Positions 42,733-52,411 of a DNA stretch of 64,000 nt are shown here, piece after piece. The position numbers were made by a program, and so were the translations under genes. This DNA is from Candidatus Electrothrix communis. GTDB taxonomy: Bacteria; Desulfobacterota; Desulfobulbia; Desulfobulbales; Desulfobulbaceae. The first letter of the stretch is position 1, and each line of letters starts with the position of its first letter. The notes beneath the pieces were generated by a model. It did no database searches and was not told the origin of the DNA. It worked only from the letters and a program-made list of their open reading frames with translations. The DNA is taken from assembly GCA_030644725.1 (NCBI GenBank), contig CP130629.1, positions 4,479,501 to 4,543,500 on the forward strand. The letters run 5' to 3'.

Positions 42733-45060
42733 ATGATTGATGGGAAACTACGGGGCCGGGGGAAGTTGTCACTCTCCATTCCGGCTAAGAATTTTGCTGC
42801 GCAGCTGAACATGACGCTTATGAAAACATCTCACGACCAAATCCAAGATCCAGTATCGACGAATCAACAGCCCGAATCAGGCGGTATTGATAAAATGTTT
42901 TCACATACGCTCTCTGAGTTGATCGTGCAAAAAAAGGACCGGCAGGCAGACATTCTGTTGGACCAGTTGATATCTTGGTTGCACGGCGATAAGCTGCAAG
43001 TGCGGATTGAGGCTGTCAGTCATCTGACAGACAGCCTAGAACTCCTGATTGCCCATCGTGAATGGCAGCGGATAGAGAAGCTTTTACCCGCAGTCTTCCA
43101 GGCCCTCTCTGTCGCTTCTGAGGATGATGTTGTTGTCTGGCAGATCATTACGGCTCTTTCCATCTTTGCCGCCTATCAGATCGAAATAGGTCGGTATGCA
43201 CCAGCCCGCAAGGCCCTCTTGATTTTTGGCGGGCCAAAGGCCTTAACAGCCACAAGCGCAGATATCCGCGAACAGGCAGAACAGCTCATTAATGACCTGG
43301 CAACCAAGCCCCTGATGGAGTTGTTGTTGATCGAATATCTTTACGACAGGAATAAAGGAGAGGATGCCGGGCGTCTCCTTGTGCTTTTTGGGAAAACAGC
43401 TGCGGATTTTCTCGTTGATTCACAAAGCTTGCAACAAAGCCGGGGTAAATCAGATGCTCTGCTCAAGCTTTTTGAAAACATAGGCCCGGCAGCAGAAAGG
43501 AGTTTGGGTGCCTTACTGCATCGGACAAAAGATTGGTATCTGCTCAGGAACAGTATTAAACTGCTGGGGGAAATGGGCTTGCCTTCTTGCTTTGCCGATA
43601 TAACCGCCTTGCTCGACCATGATGATCTCCGCGTTAAGGGTGAGGTGTTGCGTGCTGCCAGCAAAATTGAGACAAAGGAGAAAAAAGATTTCTTTCTTAA
43701 AGCCTTGCGCTCTGTGCCGAGGCAACTCAAGGAACCTGTTGTGGCCCTACTCGGTGATATCCCGGACAGCAGCCTTGTTGCCCCCTTGGCGGACTTGCTG
43801 GATGAAACGGCATCTGCCCGGAACAAGGCAGGGTATCAACTGCGGACGACCATCTGTAAGACCCTTGGGAAGATTGGCTCTGTTAAGGCGATTCCAACCC
43901 TAAAAAAGATTATTGCCGATAATGCTGATCCTGAAAAAGAGGGGGGAGCAGCAAGGGAGAAATTGGTTCAGGCAGCGAAACAAGCTATCCAATATATTAA
44001 CCACGGCGGAAAATATAAAGCGCATCGAGCCACAACAGACGACGAGCTGAATGTTCCGGTGAAAAATAATCCGGTTGCTGCCCGAGAAACCAATATTGTA
44101 CAGATCGCTATGGCTGGTGATCAGGCCAGAGCGACCTCTCAGCTTTTCGATTTGATAGTCGAATGTGTACATAATAGAGATTTTCATAATGCCGAGCGAC
44201 TCAAAGAACGCTTTAATGAGATTAATCCCAATGCGTTGACAGAGATCATTCAATCCGCTGAGCTGATTGAGCAGGAAAAGAATGGTGTCCAGGTGCGCGG
44301 CTACTTGGAGATATGGTCTAATCTTTTACGGGAATTGACGGCTGAAGAATTCAGTGCTATTTACCATGAGCTGGAGGATCGCGAGTTGAAACCTGATGAA
44401 TTATTGGTAAAGCAAGGGGATAGGAATGATGAGCTGTTCTTTATCAACCACGGTATGATCAAAACCTTTTATCAGAAGAGTGGGCGGAAAGTCTATGTAA
44501 AGAGTCTTTCCGGTGGTGATCTTGCCGGGGAAAATTTCTTTGATGCCTCGGTCTGGACTATCAGTATGGCTGCCCAGACCGAGAGTAAGATTTCCATTCT
44601 CAAACGCTCCAGCTTTTCTCGTTGGCAGGAGGCCTTTCCTGGGCTTGAAGCCAAGCTCCGTGCATTCTATAATCGCTCCAATGATGTTCAAGATTTGCTT
44701 TTGCGGAAAGGGTTGAATCGTCGAGCCTTTGAGCGCTATCAACTGGCACGTAAAATAGAATTTCAAATTATCAATAATCTCGGAAATTCTATGGGGCAAC
44801 GCTTTAAAGGTCGACTCTCGGATATTTCACGGGGTGGTCTTGCTATGAAGTTTCATCTTTCCCAAAAAAAGCATATTAGAGTCTTGTTCGGTCGTAAATT
44901 GCATATCTCTATCCCTGTTGCTGGTAAGCCTCCGGAGTTGAATGTCTACGGGGCAGTTTTATCCATCAACCCGGCTGAAGAGGATGGGAACGAGTATAAA
45001 CTTCATTTTGTTTTTGATGCACCAATGGAGCAGGAAGCACTTCAGCAGGTGCTGGGATAG
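42733..45060 (+). CDS. HEAT-repeat, cyclic-nucleotide-binding and PilZ protein
   Basis: 775 residues without a signal peptide. Residues about 100-450 are HEAT-like repeats (DLLDETASARNKAGYQLRTTI, GSVKAIPTLKKIIADNADPEK). A cyclic-nucleotide-binding domain spans about 545-650 (PDELLVKQGDRNDELFFINHG, LAGENFFDASVWTISMAAQTES). A PilZ domain follows at about 660-770 with RRAFERYQLA and DISRGGLAM, the c-di-GMP-binding pattern (RxxxR and [D/N]xSxxG). It could integrate two second messengers, which is an inference from the domains. The start is uncertain: ATGs at 42733, 42811 and 42820 are possible and none has a good ribosome-binding site. Confidence 0.8.
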   Translation: MIDGKLRGRGKLSLSIPAKNFAAQLNMTLMKTSHDQIQDPVSTNQQPESGGIDKMFSHTLSELIVQKKDRQADILLDQLISWLHGDKLQVRIEAVSHLTDSLELLIAHREWQRIEKLLPAVFQALSVASEDDVVVWQIITALSIFAAYQIEIGRYAPARKALLIFGGPKALTATSADIREQAEQLINDLATKPLMELLLIEYLYDRNKGEDAGRLLVLFGKTAADFLVDSQSLQQSRGKSDALLKLFENIGPAAERSLGALLHRTKDWYLLRNSIKLLGEMGLPSCFADITALLDHDDLRVKGEVLRAASKIETKEKKDFFLKALRSVPRQLKEPVVALLGDIPDSSLVAPLADLLDETASARNKAGYQLRTTICKTLGKIGSVKAIPTLKKIIADNADPEKEGGAAREKLVQAAKQAIQYINHGGKYKAHRATTDDELNVPVKNNPVAARETNIVQIAMAGDQARATSQLFDLIVECVHNRDFHNAERLKERFNEINPNALTEIIQSAELIEQEKNGVQVRGYLEIWSNLLRELTAEEFSAIYHELEDRELKPDELLVKQGDRNDELFFINHGMIKTFYQKSGRKVYVKSLSGGDLAGENFFDASVWTISMAAQTESKISILKRSSFSRWQEAFPGLEAKLRAFYNRSNDVQDLLLRKGLNRRAFERYQLARKIEFQIINNLGNSMGQRFKGRLSDISRGGLAMKFHLSQKKHIRVLFGRKLHISIPVAGKPPELNVYGAVLSINPAEEDGNEYKLHFVFDAPMEQEALQQVLG

Positions 45061-45529
45061 TAAACTTATTGCGCTGCAAGAAAATAATCACGATGCTTAC
45101 TTTCTCCTTTTTTACTCGTACAGGCTTGTCGAGCCTTGTCGATCGCTCTTGGCAAGTATGAAGAGATTTTTTTTCTGTTTGCGTTGACTCGCGTTTTTTC
45201 TGGCTTAGGTGCTTTGATTTATAAGTTTTTTTTGATCTCGCTTTGTTTGCCCCCGTTCTTGTCTGTATTAATGAAGTATGAATGTTAGGATTGTGTTTGT
45301 TTTTTTATATTAAACTGTTAAATTAGTATGGATTTGGTCATGCTGATTCAGCGAGAGAAATAAAGACGTGTGGAAAAAATTGTACAGCTATAAAATATTC
45401 TTGACTGTTTTTTCAAAGTATCATATTTTGAATTTACAGTGGAAATGTTGCTGTAAATAAAAAAAATAGTGAACACGTTGCAAGGCAACGAAATCAAGAC
45501 CCTATTACAAAAAGTCAAAGGAGATGGAT
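45061..45529. other. AT-rich upstream region of the porin gene
   Basis: About 470 bases without a gene. It must carry the porin promoter. Runs such as TTTTTTTATATTAAACTG occur. AAGGAG at 45518-45523 is the porin ribosome-binding site. I see no supported operator or RNA. Confidence 0.5.
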
Positions 45530-46801
45530 ATGAAAAAAGTACTTGTTGCCGGTGCAGCATTGATGTTAGCTGGCTCTATGGTTTCCGCAGTATATGCTGG
45601 AAATCCTGGAGAGGCTCCTGAAGAAACTACAGGTGTTAGCATCAGCGGTGATGCTCGCGTAACCTATGTCGGAATGACCGATTATATGCGTGACACGAGT
45701 GATGACAGTGCGAACGGCTACAGTGATTACTTCGAATCTCGTGTTGGTTTGAATTTTGACGCAAAAGCTACAGGTGGGTCTTCCATTCATGCACGTCTGT
45801 ATTTCGATGATATGGGATACAATGATGATGTGATGTGGGATGGAAGCGGCAATGCTCAGGTTGGCGTATCTACAGACTATGCCTATTTTAAAGTACCCCT
45901 GTCTGATACCATGACCCTGAGAGCTGGTCGCATTCCTTTGGAGTTCACAAAGTTTTACTCTTGGGATATTCGTCCTACTCGAGTTCAGCTTATTTATAAA
46001 GCAGGTAATTTGAAGCTGGTGCCCTTTGTTGGTGTTGTAAAAGAGACGGGTAGCGGTATGGACGATTTGAATGATAGTGATTTCATGCAGTATGGTATTG
46101 TTCCCGTTCTCAAGATAAATGATGCTTGGACAGTAAAAGCTTTTCTCCGTTATAATGACGACGCGAGAGAGTGGGCCACAGATGCAACAACTGATATCGT
46201 TAATGATGTAGAGGTTACTGTACCTGCAACAGCGCATAATGATCGCTCCGGTTTTGATGGCACTGTGAACTTGACCGGTACTATGGGGAATGTCGGCTTG
46301 ACTGCTGAGCTTGCTTATAAGGCTGCCGACTTTCAAGATAAAGAGAACGACGGTATCGGTGGATATGTCCAGGCCGCTTTTAGTATGCCTGGGATCACCC
46401 CGATTGTTCTTGCCGGTATGACCCAGGATGGCTTCATGGCTGACCAAAACTTTGGTTTTGTTATGGTTGGTGGTAATGAGTCTACAACTGTTGTTAATGT
46501 AGGTAACGGTGACGGTGATCTCATGTTCGGTGCTCTGGTACTGCTGCATGACATCAGTGACCGTTTCAGCGTCCAGGGTAACCTGCTCTATGCCGCCTAT
46601 GATTATGAGGATGACAGTGTTGCTGCTGGTCAGCTTGATAGCGCAATTGAGGTGTCTGGTGTTATGAGCTATGCCGTTTCTGAAAGCACCAACTTTGAAT
46701 ACAAGCTCGGTTATTTGGCACCGACCTATAATGACGGTGCTGCCGAAGTCTTGGAAGATGCATACATTGGTCAGGTTATGCGTATGAACGTCGAATTCTA
46801 A
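45530..46801 (+). CDS. Outer-membrane beta-barrel porin
   Basis: 423 residues. A signal peptide (MKKVLVAGAALMLAGSMVSAVYA) leads to a protein of alternating beta strands with aromatic girdles (SISGDARVTYVGMTDYM, YFKVPLSDTMTLRAGRIPLEF) and a C-terminal Phe (RMNVEF), the mark for outer-membrane assembly. It should be a general or selective pore. The first ATG (45524) abuts AAGGAG; the second at 45530 has correct six-base spacing and is chosen. A strong intrinsic terminator follows, consistent with a highly expressed single gene. Confidence 0.82.
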   Translation: MKKVLVAGAALMLAGSMVSAVYAGNPGEAPEETTGVSISGDARVTYVGMTDYMRDTSDDSANGYSDYFESRVGLNFDAKATGGSSIHARLYFDDMGYNDDVMWDGSGNAQVGVSTDYAYFKVPLSDTMTLRAGRIPLEFTKFYSWDIRPTRVQLIYKAGNLKLVPFVGVVKETGSGMDDLNDSDFMQYGIVPVLKINDAWTVKAFLRYNDDAREWATDATTDIVNDVEVTVPATAHNDRSGFDGTVNLTGTMGNVGLTAELAYKAADFQDKENDGIGGYVQAAFSMPGITPIVLAGMTQDGFMADQNFGFVMVGGNESTTVVNVGNGDGDLMFGALVLLHDISDRFSVQGNLLYAAYDYEDDSVAAGQLDSAIEVSGVMSYAVSESTNFEYKLGYLAPTYNDGAAEVLEDAYIGQVMRMNVEF

Positions 46802-46838
46802 GAGAATTCTTCAAGTTAGAAGTAATGTTGTGAATGAG

Positions 46839-46872
46839 AAACGAGCCCTTTTTTTTGGGCTCGTTTTTTTTT
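46839..46872 (+). terminator. Intrinsic terminator of the porin gene
   Basis: AAACGAGCCC at 46839-46848 pairs with GGGCTCGTTT at 46857-46866 around a T8 loop and is followed by more T. It lies 38 bases after the stop. Confidence 0.92.
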
Positions 46873-46914
46873 GCTCTATCCGTAGCTTCTTAATGGACGT
46901 ATTTGGGCTTAGAA

Positions 46915-48747
46915 TTAATTTTTAAGTGCGCTTGGTAAAGTAACTATGACTTCTGTGCCTCCACTGTCTCTGCAACGAATATGGAGTGTTCCCCGGTGAT
47001 CTTTGACGATACGTTCTACCAAGGCCAGCCCTACGCCAGTCCCAGCCACTTTGGTCGTGTAGAAAGGATCTGAAACTCTCTGTAGATCAGCTGCAGCAAT
47101 CCCCATCCCGCTGTCCCGTACCGTAATTTGGTTATATTCCAGATTGTTTGTCACCTCGACCTCTAAGGTTCCTCCGATTTCCATCGCCTCAACTGCATTG
47201 CGTACAAGATGGACAAGGACCCTCCGTATCTGGTTGGGATCAAGCTCACAGATTAACTGCTCAGGCACGATTGCTTGATACGTGATCCCTTGTTTCTGCA
47301 TAGTCTTATAAAAGAGCATCAACGTTTTGATAATAAGGGGATAGATAAGGACGCGTTCTTTTTTTACTGGTGAGGTGTCGACAAAGTTAAAAAGATCTTC
47401 TAAGGTTTGTTCAATGCGTGTGACCTCCATGGTCATCATGTCGAAAAACTTTAATTGCTGGGGATCGGTTGTTTTACGACTGAGTAATCTGGCTGTGCCA
47501 CCGATTGAAGTAATTGGGTTGCGGATATTATGGGCAAGCTGCGCCGCAACTTGGCCTAGTGCAGAGTAGCGTTCGGACTCGACAAGCAGATCTTTGTTCG
47601 CTTCAAGCTCGTGGGTGACAAGTTCAAGCTGTTTGATTTTTTCTTCCATGTCGGTATAAAGCCGACAATGCTCGATGGCAAGGCTTGCCTGGCTGGCAAA
47701 GCTTTCCAGGGCATGGGTCAGCGGAGAATCAATTTCTTTCCCCGTTACAAAATGATCCGCAATAATCACGCCGAGTGATCGGCTTGATGAATACAAAGGA
47801 ACCACCACAAAACTGTCTTCTTGGAGCAAGCCCATGAGATCCACCGGTACCGGAAATTCGCACTGACCGTGGCAGACATTGATGGTTTTTCGTTCCGTTG
47901 CTGCTCGGATCAACAGGTGGTCTCTGTTATCCGAGGTGATGCGCAAGGCTCGAACTATCTTGTTGACCTCACTGTCTTCCTGGAAGTCGTGTTCTTTTAT
48001 TGAGTCTATAATATCTCGAAACCTCAACGCCTTGGTGCTCATTTCCTGCCAGATGCGAACAGCGTCTTCACGACATCCAGGTCCGACAGCCAGTCTTCCT
48101 TCAAGGATGGTTCCGGTTGCGTTAAAGAGGGCCAAGAATGCTCGGTTGAACTTTAGGCCTTCTTCAGCCGTGATACCTACCAAGATCGCTTGCAGTATTT
48201 CTTCTAACGCAGTCATGCTGAGGTAGGCCGTATTCATCTTCATGGCCAATTCATGGAGGAGCTGGATGCGAAAATGTGCCTGCTCAAGCTGTTGCTGATA
48301 CCGTCGGTTATTAATCTGTAACCTTCTTTTTTCGAGAACCTTACGCACGGTCTCCCAGAAGGATGCGAGCTGTACAGGTTTGGTCAGATAGTCATCAGCC
48401 CCATGTCGAAGGCATTCCAGAGCGGTATGGAGGTCTGTGGCCGCTGAAAGCATTATGATGGCGGTGCTTGGACTCGCCTCCTTGATCTCGGAAATGAGCT
48501 CTGTCCCGTTGCCGTCAGGTAGGTTAATATCAAGGAGGATGAGAGCAATTGGGACTTCTTTCAAATACTGCCTGAATTCGTGGGCTGAACCGGCGGTTAA
48601 TGTTGTTAAACCACGCTGATGTAAAAAGTTTTGCAGGAGAACAACGACAGCATGGTAATCATCAACGGCAAGGATAACCTCGGCACCTTCAAGGAATTCA
48701 TTATCGTCTAGCGAAACAGATGGTAAGCTCGGTTCAGTATCCGACAT
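46915..48747 (-). CDS. Receiver-GAF-histidine kinase hybrid
   Basis: 610 residues from MSDTEPSLPSV; the frame is open 20 codons further. A receiver domain (VILAVDDYHAVVVLL, with phospho-acceptor Asp in LILLDINLPDGNG) is followed by a GAF domain (about 195-370) and a kinase with H-box QLAHNIRNPITS (about residue 404), N-box LVRNAVEAM, G1 DSGMGIAAAD and G2 GTGVGLALVERIV. It is cytoplasmic, with no membrane helix. The layout with an N-terminal receiver suggests it relays a signal from another kinase. No obvious response-regulator partner is adjacent. Confidence 0.9.
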   Translation of the reverse strand: MSDTEPSLPSVSLDDNEFLEGAEVILAVDDYHAVVVLLQNFLHQRGLTTLTAGSAHEFRQYLKEVPIALILLDINLPDGNGTELISEIKEASPSTAIIMLSAATDLHTALECLRHGADDYLTKPVQLASFWETVRKVLEKRRLQINNRRYQQQLEQAHFRIQLLHELAMKMNTAYLSMTALEEILQAILVGITAEEGLKFNRAFLALFNATGTILEGRLAVGPGCREDAVRIWQEMSTKALRFRDIIDSIKEHDFQEDSEVNKIVRALRITSDNRDHLLIRAATERKTINVCHGQCEFPVPVDLMGLLQEDSFVVVPLYSSSRSLGVIIADHFVTGKEIDSPLTHALESFASQASLAIEHCRLYTDMEEKIKQLELVTHELEANKDLLVESERYSALGQVAAQLAHNIRNPITSIGGTARLLSRKTTDPQQLKFFDMMTMEVTRIEQTLEDLFNFVDTSPVKKERVLIYPLIIKTLMLFYKTMQKQGITYQAIVPEQLICELDPNQIRRVLVHLVRNAVEAMEIGGTLEVEVTNNLEYNQITVRDSGMGIAAADLQRVSDPFYTTKVAGTGVGLALVERIVKDHRGTLHIRCRDSGGTEVIVTLPSALKN

Positions 48748-49138
48748 GATCAATCGTGAGTAGTTATTTTTTTGAATGACAGAACAGTTTAGGCTGTTGA
48801 GAAGCAACTGTATCTGTCCCTTCCTTTCCTTCTTTGGTATAGAAGGTCGCTATATCCAATGTGGAAAAATGGTGTATTACAGAAAATACACATCCCACTT
48901 GAGGAATCTTGAAGAAAATCCAGAAAGAGGTCTGTTGATGTTTCTTGTTCGATAGCAAAAACCTCTTCTTTTTATACCGTAAATTATATTGCTTTGCCCT
49001 GAAAAAGAACCGAAGAAGGTTATGGAAGGAATCTCGGATTGCTCGACAGGGCTCTCCGTGGTAAAGATTATGCTGGAAAAATAGTCTGCTTGTTCCTGCC
49101 GCTATCAGAAGCGAATTCATCATTAGCTTATCAAATAT
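48748..49138. other. Divergent intergenic region between the kinase and dinG-like genes
   Basis: About 390 bases, AT-rich, with promoters expected for both directions. No small gene or structured RNA is supported. Confidence 0.45.
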
Positions 49139-51241
49139 ATGAAAAATATTTTTGCAGAGATCGGGCTACTTGCCGAGCATCTTCCGAACTATGAATCTCG
49201 TTCCGGCCAGTTGGAGATGGCAGAGGCGGTTGCCGATCTGTTGGGGAAAGAGGGGAGGGAGGAAAGCTCTGGTCAGGACATTTCTCAGGCAAACTGTCTG
49301 ATAGTGGAAGCAGAGACAGGGCTGGGGAAGACGCTTGCCTATCTTGTTCCGGCAGCTCTCAGCGGACGAAGGGTTGTTGTGTCCACAAACACTCGTAATC
49401 TGCAAGATCAAATCCTCAAAAGAGAAATCCCCTTTATCCAAAAGTATATTGCACCCGGTCTGACCGCGATGTCTGTCAAAGGACGGCAAAATTATCTCTG
49501 CCTTTACCGTTGGCACCAGTTGGCTGCCCAAAGCCATCAGACCCATCGGACAATTTTTCAGGACTCTGTTCAGGATTCGATACAGGCAGGGAGAAAAGAA
49601 GGCGAGGCGCTGTACGATAAAGTTGAAGGTTGGCTGCAAAGAACAGCTGTTGCGGACCGCGCTGAATTGGCCGGAGTAGCAGGAAATTCTTTTTTTTGGC
49701 AGAAGGTTTGCTGTCTGCCCTATTTTTGTCTTGGCTCAGACTGCCCCCACGCTGGTGATTGCTATCTGAATCGCCTTCGTCGGTTGGCGGCTTCCTGTCA
49801 GTTATTGGTTGTTAATCATCATCTGCTTTTTTCCGATCTGGCTGTTCGGAAAAACGGTTTTGGCGAGGTTCTTCCCCGCTACCAATCTGTTATTATAGAT
49901 GAAGCACATCATTTGGAAAACGTGGCAGGTAATTTTTTTGGTTTTTCGTTTTCCAAATACCAAGTTATTGATCTGATAACGGACATTGAGCAAAGTATGC
50001 TGAAAAAAGGCGGAGGGGCCGGAACAAGCAAGCAGTATGCGAGCATTTTATCCGCAGCCAGAGCGCTCTCCGGTCTGAACGAGCAATTCGCCGCAATGTT
50101 TCCTCTCCAGAAAGGACGTTTTCCGCTTGCAGATCTTTTTGCGGAATATCCTGAGCTGCAAAAGGCCCGAGGCATCTTGGTGACCGCTTTGAACTCTCTT
50201 GCTGAGCAGCTTGACAAGGCAAAAGCACAGGACGAGCCGTGGGGGCATTACGGGCAGCGGAGCCAGGACATTGCCCTGCATCTTGATCAAATCACCTCGC
50301 CGGTGATCTCCAGAGCTGAGCAGCCCGAGCAGGCTCCTGAACAGTCTGATGAGCAGTCCAACTATATTCAATGGGTTGAGCGGACAGAAAAAAATCTTAC
50401 CCTCTCTGCGACTCCGATTGATGTTGCTGATGAGCTGAGGGCCACGTTGTTTGCCGGAGCAGAACATTGCCTTTTTACCTCGGCCACGCTGAGGACAGAC
50501 GGTGGAAACGGAGAATTCGGGTATTTTCGTCAACGGCTCGGAATACCCGAAGGCACGAAAGCCTATTCTTTTCCCTCTCCCTTTGATTACCAGAAGCGCA
50601 GCCTGCTCTACGTTCCAGGGGATCATTTTCCCGAACCGACTGATTCGGAATATAGAAATGCATTGCATCTGGAAATATCGCGGCTTATTACCTGTTCTAA
50701 GGGGAGGGCCTTGGTGCTGTTTACCTCATTTCGGGCTTTGGAGCTGGCCTGGCATAGCCTGCAAGACGAACTCCCGTATCCCCTCCTGCGCCAAGGAGCC
50801 AGTTCGCGCTCCCAATTGCTGGATCGTTTTGCTGAAAAAACAGATTCCGTTCTTTTTGCTGTTGCCAGCTTCTGGGAAGGCGTTGATGTCCCTGGAGAAT
50901 CTTTGAGTCTGGTCATTATTGATAAATTGCCGTTTGAAGTCCCCAGCGACCCTGTTATTATGGCCCGAATGGAGAGGATTAAGGCGGCAGGGGGGAATCC
51001 GTTTATGGAATTCCAGATCCCAAGGGCTATCCTCACGCTTCGACAGGGGGTGGGGCGGCTTATGCGCCGCACCAATGATCGAGGGGTCATGGCAATTTTG
51101 GATGTCCGTTTATTCAGTAAGTTTTATGGTCGGCGCTTTAGGGCGAGTTTGCCTGAGGCTCCCGTCAGCAGAGCTGTGCAGGATGTAGAAGAATTTTTTA
51201 ACGGTGACCGATCATCCCGTTCTCAAGATATAAGAGAGTAA
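49139..51241 (+). CDS. DinG/XPD-type Fe-S helicase
   Basis: 700 residues. Superfamily 2 helicase motifs: AETGLGKTLAYLVPA (Walker A), TNTRNLQDQIL, DEAHHLENVAG (DEAH), LFTSATLRTDGG and VASFWEGVDVPG, with QGVGRLMRR at the end. Cysteines of the [4Fe-4S] cluster are in CCLPYFCLGSDC and PHAGDCYLNRL. DinG-family helicases unwind DNA with 5'-3' polarity during repair or replication restart. It ends 5 bases before the polyprenyl synthase start, so the two are co-transcribed. No strong ribosome-binding site precedes the ATG. Confidence 0.88.
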   Translation: MKNIFAEIGLLAEHLPNYESRSGQLEMAEAVADLLGKEGREESSGQDISQANCLIVEAETGLGKTLAYLVPAALSGRRVVVSTNTRNLQDQILKREIPFIQKYIAPGLTAMSVKGRQNYLCLYRWHQLAAQSHQTHRTIFQDSVQDSIQAGRKEGEALYDKVEGWLQRTAVADRAELAGVAGNSFFWQKVCCLPYFCLGSDCPHAGDCYLNRLRRLAASCQLLVVNHHLLFSDLAVRKNGFGEVLPRYQSVIIDEAHHLENVAGNFFGFSFSKYQVIDLITDIEQSMLKKGGGAGTSKQYASILSAARALSGLNEQFAAMFPLQKGRFPLADLFAEYPELQKARGILVTALNSLAEQLDKAKAQDEPWGHYGQRSQDIALHLDQITSPVISRAEQPEQAPEQSDEQSNYIQWVERTEKNLTLSATPIDVADELRATLFAGAEHCLFTSATLRTDGGNGEFGYFRQRLGIPEGTKAYSFPSPFDYQKRSLLYVPGDHFPEPTDSEYRNALHLEISRLITCSKGRALVLFTSFRALELAWHSLQDELPYPLLRQGASSRSQLLDRFAEKTDSVLFAVASFWEGVDVPGESLSLVIIDKLPFEVPSDPVIMARMERIKAAGGNPFMEFQIPRAILTLRQGVGRLMRRTNDRGVMAILDVRLFSKFYGRRFRASLPEAPVSRAVQDVEEFFNGDRSSRSQDIRE

Positions 51242-51246
51242 TTATT

Positions 51247-52275
51247 TTGAAAGAAAAAAAGACAGTTCCAACTGTTGAAGATACAGTTTTTTTGATTGAA
51301 TTTATACAAAGGCATGCGGAACGAACCGAGGAGGCCATACGGCTGGATTTGGAGTCGGCCTTGGTAGGAAATGATCCATTGCTTCTTGAAGTGCTTAAAT
51401 ATTCCCTGCTCAAGGGGGGGAAGCGATTGCGCCCTGTTTTGGCGATTCTCAGTTCAAGACTCTGCGGAAGAAATGATGATGATAATCTTTACCTGTTGGC
51501 AGCGACTTTCGAGTATCTGCACGCAGGATCCCTGATTCATGATGATGTGATTGATCATGCTGAAAATCGGCGTGGTAAAGAATCAGTCGTAAAAAAGTAC
51601 GGTATAGCCGCTGCCATTCTTGCTGGTGACTGGCTTCATGCCCGTTGTATGCACCTTGTTGGCACTTTGGCTGGGCAGAAAGGGCTAGATATAGTGTGCA
51701 ATGCGACACAGGCTATGGTTGATGGGGAATTTCTTCAGCTGCGTTACGCAGCAAATCCTGCGGTAACCGAAGAGCAATATTTCTCCGTTGTTTTGCGCAA
51801 GACGGCCCGCCTGATCAGCGCGACCTGTGAAATAGGCGCTCTGTACGGTAATGCCGATTCGACGCAACAAAAGGCCTTGGCTCGGTATGGAGAGAAAATA
51901 GGAATCGCCTTTCAGATTATTGATGATCTTCTGGATTATCTGGGGGATGAGCAGGCGACTGGCAAGCTGGCGGGCAATGATTTTGTTGAGGGAAAAATGA
52001 CGCTTCCCTTGATTCATGCCCTTGCTCATGCCTCGGGATCGGAAAAGATTGAGTTGATGAAGGCAGTAGAAAGCACCACCAGAGACAGTGCTGGCTGTGC
52101 AAGAGCCCGAAAACTGATGCACACAGCGGACAGCTTTGCGTTTTCCCGTCAGAGGGCCTGTCAGGAAACAGAAAAGGGGGTTGCCGCATTATCCTGTTTT
52201 GATAACAAGCAGCACCGGGAGAGCTTGACTGTTTTGGAGCAACTTGCCGGATATATTCTGCGTCGAGATCGCTAA
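51247..52275 (+). CDS. Polyprenyl diphosphate synthase
   Basis: 342 residues starting at a TTG (51247) a few bases after the helicase stop. The first Asp-rich motif is LIHDDVIDHAENRRG and the second is DDLLDYLGD; GGKRLRP binds the allylic or IPP substrate. The length and motifs fit long-chain trans-prenyl synthases (IspB-like) that make the quinone side chain; the chain length is not certain. A dispersed palindromic repeat follows the stop. Confidence 0.9.
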   Translation: MKEKKTVPTVEDTVFLIEFIQRHAERTEEAIRLDLESALVGNDPLLLEVLKYSLLKGGKRLRPVLAILSSRLCGRNDDDNLYLLAATFEYLHAGSLIHDDVIDHAENRRGKESVVKKYGIAAAILAGDWLHARCMHLVGTLAGQKGLDIVCNATQAMVDGEFLQLRYAANPAVTEEQYFSVVLRKTARLISATCEIGALYGNADSTQQKALARYGEKIGIAFQIIDDLLDYLGDEQATGKLAGNDFVEGKMTLPLIHALAHASGSEKIELMKAVESTTRDSAGCARARKLMHTADSFAFSRQRACQETEKGVAALSCFDNKQHRESLTVLEQLAGYILRRDR

Positions 52276-52313
52276 GGGATTCAACAGGAAATACCTTCCC
52301 CGCCTTATGTCGG

Positions 52314-52395
52314 GTTCCGTAGGGGCAAACCCCTGTGTTTGCCCAAAGGATGGACGGTTCAGGTCAGGCACGGGGCACTGACCCTACGATTCTGC
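52314..52395. repeat. Dispersed palindromic repeats between the polyprenyl synthase and glgP genes
   Basis: TAGGGGCAAACCCCTGTG pairs with the following TTTGCCC, and GGTCAGGCACGGGGCACTGA runs to CCCTACG. Both stems belong to the TAGGGGC...GCCC family seen near 12656, 31156, 41801 and inside hypF. They lie between converging genes and may also stop transcription. Confidence 0.6.
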
Positions 52396-52411
52396 GCCTG
52401 AAAAGGGAATC

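Noticed and set aside
45566-46549. Minus-strand frame of 327 codons
   Set aside because: It is antisense to the porin, which has a signal peptide, a perfect ribosome-binding site and a terminal Phe.
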